This document shows positions 62,033 through 64,000 of a stretch of DNA of 64,000 nt, one piece after another. How positions within the stretch are numbered: the first letter of the stretch is position 1; every line of letters starts with the position of its first letter. Both the position numbers and the translations under genes were made by a program. The notes under the pieces are model-generated. The model made no database searches. It was not told the DNA's origin and was given only the letters and a program-made list of their open reading frames with translations. Source of the stretch: Clostridia bacterium (GTDB lineage Bacteria; Bacillota; Clostridia; Oscillospirales; CAG-382); the NCBI GenBank assembly GCA_017399965.1, contig JAFQAP010000026.1:51196-115195 (forward strand), read 5' to 3'.

Positions 62033-62437
62033 CCTTTACTATTATTTTTGTTTTTCTGCAGATAACGACTGTTCGCTATAAGAGAAAGTTCATAACCTTC
62101 CTCGCTTCTCCACAAATTGTTTTCGCCTTTTTACCCGACATAGTTCCTACGCTCTTTTCTTGACCGTGTATTGCTTTCGGCTTCTCGCTTCGCTTACCGT
62201 GTCCTCTTTCGAGAGCGTTTTTTCACGCCTTTCTCCTACGGCACAAACAAATTGTTTGCTGTCATCGCAAAGTCCACCGTTGCATATCCTGTCGGCAGGT
62301 CATTGAATTGTAAAGACAGGCTTTTCTTTTTTGCCTGTCTATGATATAATCGTAACAGAAAAAAACACCTCCGGAATGAGAAGGTGTTTTGAGAAAAAAC
62401 AGACAAAGTTCACTTTTACACATAAGGTGGTGGATGT
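62033..62437. other. Gene-free regulatory stretch (405 bp) with hairpins
   Basis: No gene is seen. It contains AGACAGGC/GCCTGTCT (62314-62340), a perfect TATAAT at 62345-62350 reading right (no good -35), and AAAACACCT/AGGTGTTTT (62362-62390), an attenuator-like hairpin in the leader of the DUF6076-like gene. The left part should contain the promoter for the RepA-like gene on the minus strand. Confidence 0.6.
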
Positions 62438-63418
62438 ATGCAGATAATGAAACCTCAAGCGGGATTATACGTAACCTTAGAAAAAGGCGGTTATATAAAA
62501 AGAAATCTCATCACAAATTCGGGCGAGAAGGAATTACCTCGTACCACGATTAAGGATGAGATTATTGAGTTTTCCGAATTGAATTTCGGGCCGTATTCGC
62601 AGGTTGTAGATTATATTCAAGAGATCGCTGACGAAATAATAACCGAAGGAAAAGAAAAACCGACCGAAGCGGATTATAAATATTTCGATAGATTTATTTC
62701 AACCACTTTTGCATTGCTTGGCGAATTAATGGAAACATCACCGATTACTGCTGTATTAACTGAAGCTTCAATCGAAGATTCAATGCCTATTTGCGATTAC
62801 TCGATTGAATATATTGAGATTGCGAAATTCGCAATTATAGAACGTCTTCGTGAAATCATAGACTTCAATTTGTTTATTAACGATACCTTTTACAATATTT
62901 ATACCAAGAATACCATTGATGAAGACGGCGAACATTACTTTCTTTCGCAAGTAATGTTCAAGCAAGAATTGACCTTTGACGGAAAACTTACTGCTCGATA
63001 TTTCTTCCGCAATTTAACTGAATATTACGTATTTCTTTTGATGCAGTTTCTGTCCGCCAAACCGAAAATAACTCGATGTGAATGTTGCGGCAGATATTTC
63101 GTACCCAAAACAAGCAAGGCAACCAAATACTGCGACCGATTTCTTCAAGGCGACAAGACCTGCAAGGATCTTGCGCCAAGCCTAAAACACAAAATGATGG
63201 TCAGAACCGATAAGGTTGTAGAAGCATTCGACAGAGCAAAACGAAAAATGTACCGTCGCTATGAGCGCAACGAAGGTAAGATTTATATGCCGCCAAAAGG
63301 TATAACTTATGAAGAGTTTTATGTTTGGAACGATGCCGCCACCGAAGCGAGAGATAAATATCTTCGCGGCGAGCTGTCCGAAGAAGACGCTTTGAAGATT
63401 ATTGAGGGTGATGATTGA
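62438..63418 (+). CDS. DUF6076-like protein with C-terminal zinc ribbon
   Basis: The 326-residue product has a helical N-terminal region (about 30-215) followed by a treble-clef-like zinc site CECCGRYFVPKTSKATKYC (about 213-232), a further Cys in GDKTCKD, and a basic helical end (AFDRAKRKMYRRYERNEG). The CGRxFxPxxxxxxYC pattern is common in CGNR/DUF6076-type proteins of Clostridia, whose function is unknown; nucleic-acid binding is plausible. The ribosome site GGTGG is weak but well spaced. It is transcribed opposite to the mobilization genes and preceded by an attenuator-like leader hairpin. Confidence 0.65.
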   Translation: MQIMKPQAGLYVTLEKGGYIKRNLITNSGEKELPRTTIKDEIIEFSELNFGPYSQVVDYIQEIADEIITEGKEKPTEADYKYFDRFISTTFALLGELMETSPITAVLTEASIEDSMPICDYSIEYIEIAKFAIIERLREIIDFNLFINDTFYNIYTKNTIDEDGEHYFLSQVMFKQELTFDGKLTARYFFRNLTEYYVFLLMQFLSAKPKITRCECCGRYFVPKTSKATKYCDRFLQGDKTCKDLAPSLKHKMMVRTDKVVEAFDRAKRKMYRRYERNEGKIYMPPKGITYEEFYVWNDAATEARDKYLRGELSEEDALKIIEGDD

Positions 63419-63623
63419 CATTATCTGTTAATTACGGTTCAAGGAGACTGATTTTGTAAATGCATATATCGACCTTGCAATGCGCGGACTTTCCTGTTCA
63501 ATACGAAATCTCCAAGCAAGGCAAAAATAAATTCAAGCTTATATTTTAATGTAACGCCATACCTCTATAGAAAAATCCCCCGATTACTATACGTGTTGTG
63601 CCCCGTTTTGTTCGGACAGCACA

Positions 63624-63664
63624 AAAAGCCCCCTATGGTAGGTATTATTGCGGGGGGTTCTTTT
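63624..63664. terminator. Terminator-like hairpin after the DUF6076-like gene
   Basis: AAAAAGCCCCC (63623-63633) and GGGGGGTTCTTTT (63652-63664) pair around an 18-nt loop and are flanked by A and T runs, so it can act in both directions. The rest of 63419-63623 has no gene that I can support. Confidence 0.7.
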
Positions 63665-63670
63665 AACAAC

Positions 63671-63712
63671 AAAACGACAGTATAGTCCACTAAGACAATG
63701 CTGTCGTTTTTT
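63671..63712. terminator. Bidirectional terminator before the ANTAR gene 3' end
   Basis: AAAACGACAG (63671-63680) and CTGTCGTTTT (63701-63710) form a perfect 10-bp stem with T after it on both strands. Confidence 0.85.
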
Positions 63713-63726
63713 ACAAGATGTTTATT

Positions 63727-64000
63727 CTATGAATATGTTTTAATAATTTCTTCTGCAACAACCTTCTTGGAAACACAACGGTCCATCGCCTGTTTTTCTA
63801 TGTAGCGATGTGCACCTTGTTCGTCCATTTTAAGTTCGCTGATAAGTAGCCATTTTGCTCGGTTGACAATACGGATCTCTTCCATTTTTTCTTCGATGGA
63901 TAGTGTTTTCTTTTCAGTCTTTCTAAGTTTTTCTCGTGCACTTGAAAGCCAGCTGAGAGCAATTGCCATTGTCGGCTTTGAGGTTGGCTTTGGAAGCACA
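63727..64000 (-). CDS. ANTAR-domain regulator, 3' part only
   Basis: About 90 residues are visible; the frame is open to the window end, so a GTG at 63999 is not necessarily the start. A coiled-coil stretch (SAREKLRKTEKKTLSIEEKMEEI) leads to an ANTAR domain (RAKWLLISELKMDEQGAHRYIEKQAMDR, then VVAEEI), the RNA-binding module of AmiR/NasR-type antiterminators. KP in LPKPTSKPT resembles the end of a receiver domain, so the whole protein is probably a response-regulator antiterminator. Targets are unknown. Confidence 0.78.
   Translation of the reverse strand, partial: VLPKPTSKPTMAIALSWLSSAREKLRKTEKKTLSIEEKMEEIRIVNRAKWLLISELKMDEQGAHRYIEKQAMDRCVSKKVVAEEIIKTYS

Larger units (their letters stand above)
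57102..63418. mobile_element. Integrative mobilizable element (serine recombinase, MobP relaxase)
   Basis: A serine recombinase, MobA, MobC, RepA-like ATPase and DUF6076-like gene form a block with lower GC and different codon habits (AAA, ATT, GAA) from the left-hand chromosome. There is no conjugation ATPase or T4SS gene, so it needs a helper. The left end lies close to 57000-57100 beside tRNA-Leu. The right end is not identified; it may lie in 63419-63726 or outside the window. Confidence 0.75.

Noticed and set aside
57102..63418. Autonomous conjugative element
   Set aside because: No VirB4, coupling protein or other type IV secretion genes are present, so it can only be mobilized by a helper.

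Overview
The window looks like chromosome from an anaerobic, Gram-positive member of the Clostridia. I favour an uncultured gut-type lineage near Oscillospirales or Christensenellales, but the rank below class is inference. The evidence is: [FeFe]-hydrogenases without oxygen-respiration genes; a class B sortase, a sortase-type cell-wall protein and a lipoprotein; a dockerin-bearing secreted protein; an oxygen-independent HemW; clear TTGACA-N17-TATAAT promoters and AGGAG ribosome sites; and moderate base composition with heavy use of CCC, TCC and GGC codons.

Layout. 1-930: 3' end of a DUF4855 protein. 1.1-10.4 kb: a strongly promoted oligopeptide/dipeptide ABC transporter (lipoprotein, two permeases, two ATPases) plus a small membrane protein; nearly every part is much longer than usual because of inserted domains. 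10.5-14.7 kb: a compact catabolic operon (metallo-hydrolase, enolase-superfamily dehydratase, SDR, cupin) ending in a regulator with a DNA-binding motif at each end. 14.9-24.4 kb: a small Cys-rich protein translationally coupled to a 3038-residue surface protein with a VWA domain, 16 tandem isopeptide-type pilin repeats and a degenerate sorting signal. 24.5-27.1 kb: acyltransferase with zinc ribbon and GltS-type glutamate transporter. 27.2-32.1 kb: hydrogenase island with two thioredoxin-fold ferredoxins, a PAS-linked (sensory-type) hydrogenase, a SpoIIE-like phosphatase and a second, group B-like hydrogenase. 32.2-33.4 kb: ECF sigma factor and membrane anti-sigma candidate.

33.5-42.5 kb (minus strand): a compact phage head/packaging module in the gene order of phage P22 (small terminase, large terminase, portal, scaffold, coat, head completion, beta-propeller plug), with a coiled-coil protein, a holin-like protein and a GtrA protein. 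It has no integrase, repressor, replication, tail-fibre or endolysin gene. All key motifs I can check are intact. It is the best candidate in the window for a domesticated particle (GTA-like) or minimal short-tailed phage remnant.

42.6-56.7 kb: conserved chromosome (hemW, lepA, a lipid kinase; a DUF4855-discoidin-dockerin protein; a Na/Pi symporter; a discoidin-like anchored surface protein; tig-clpP-clpX; sortase B; SGNH hydrolase). 56.7-57.1 kb: tRNA-Leu(CAG) preceded by an orphan 39-nt copy of its own 5' half. 57.1-63.4 kb: an AT-richer integrative mobilizable element with a large serine recombinase, a MobP-type relaxase with a second gene nested out of frame inside it, MobC, a candidate oriT, a RepA-like ATPase and a DUF6076-like protein. 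63.7 kb to the end: 3' part of an ANTAR-domain regulator.

Links between regions: the sortase at 55 kb is a possible anchor enzyme for the wall proteins at 15-24 kb. The DUF4855 and discoidin-like proteins suggest surface glycan binding. The peptide importer, glutamate carrier and hydrogenases fit an amino-acid or sugar-acid fermenting lifestyle. All family calls come from reading the translated sequence; no database search was run.
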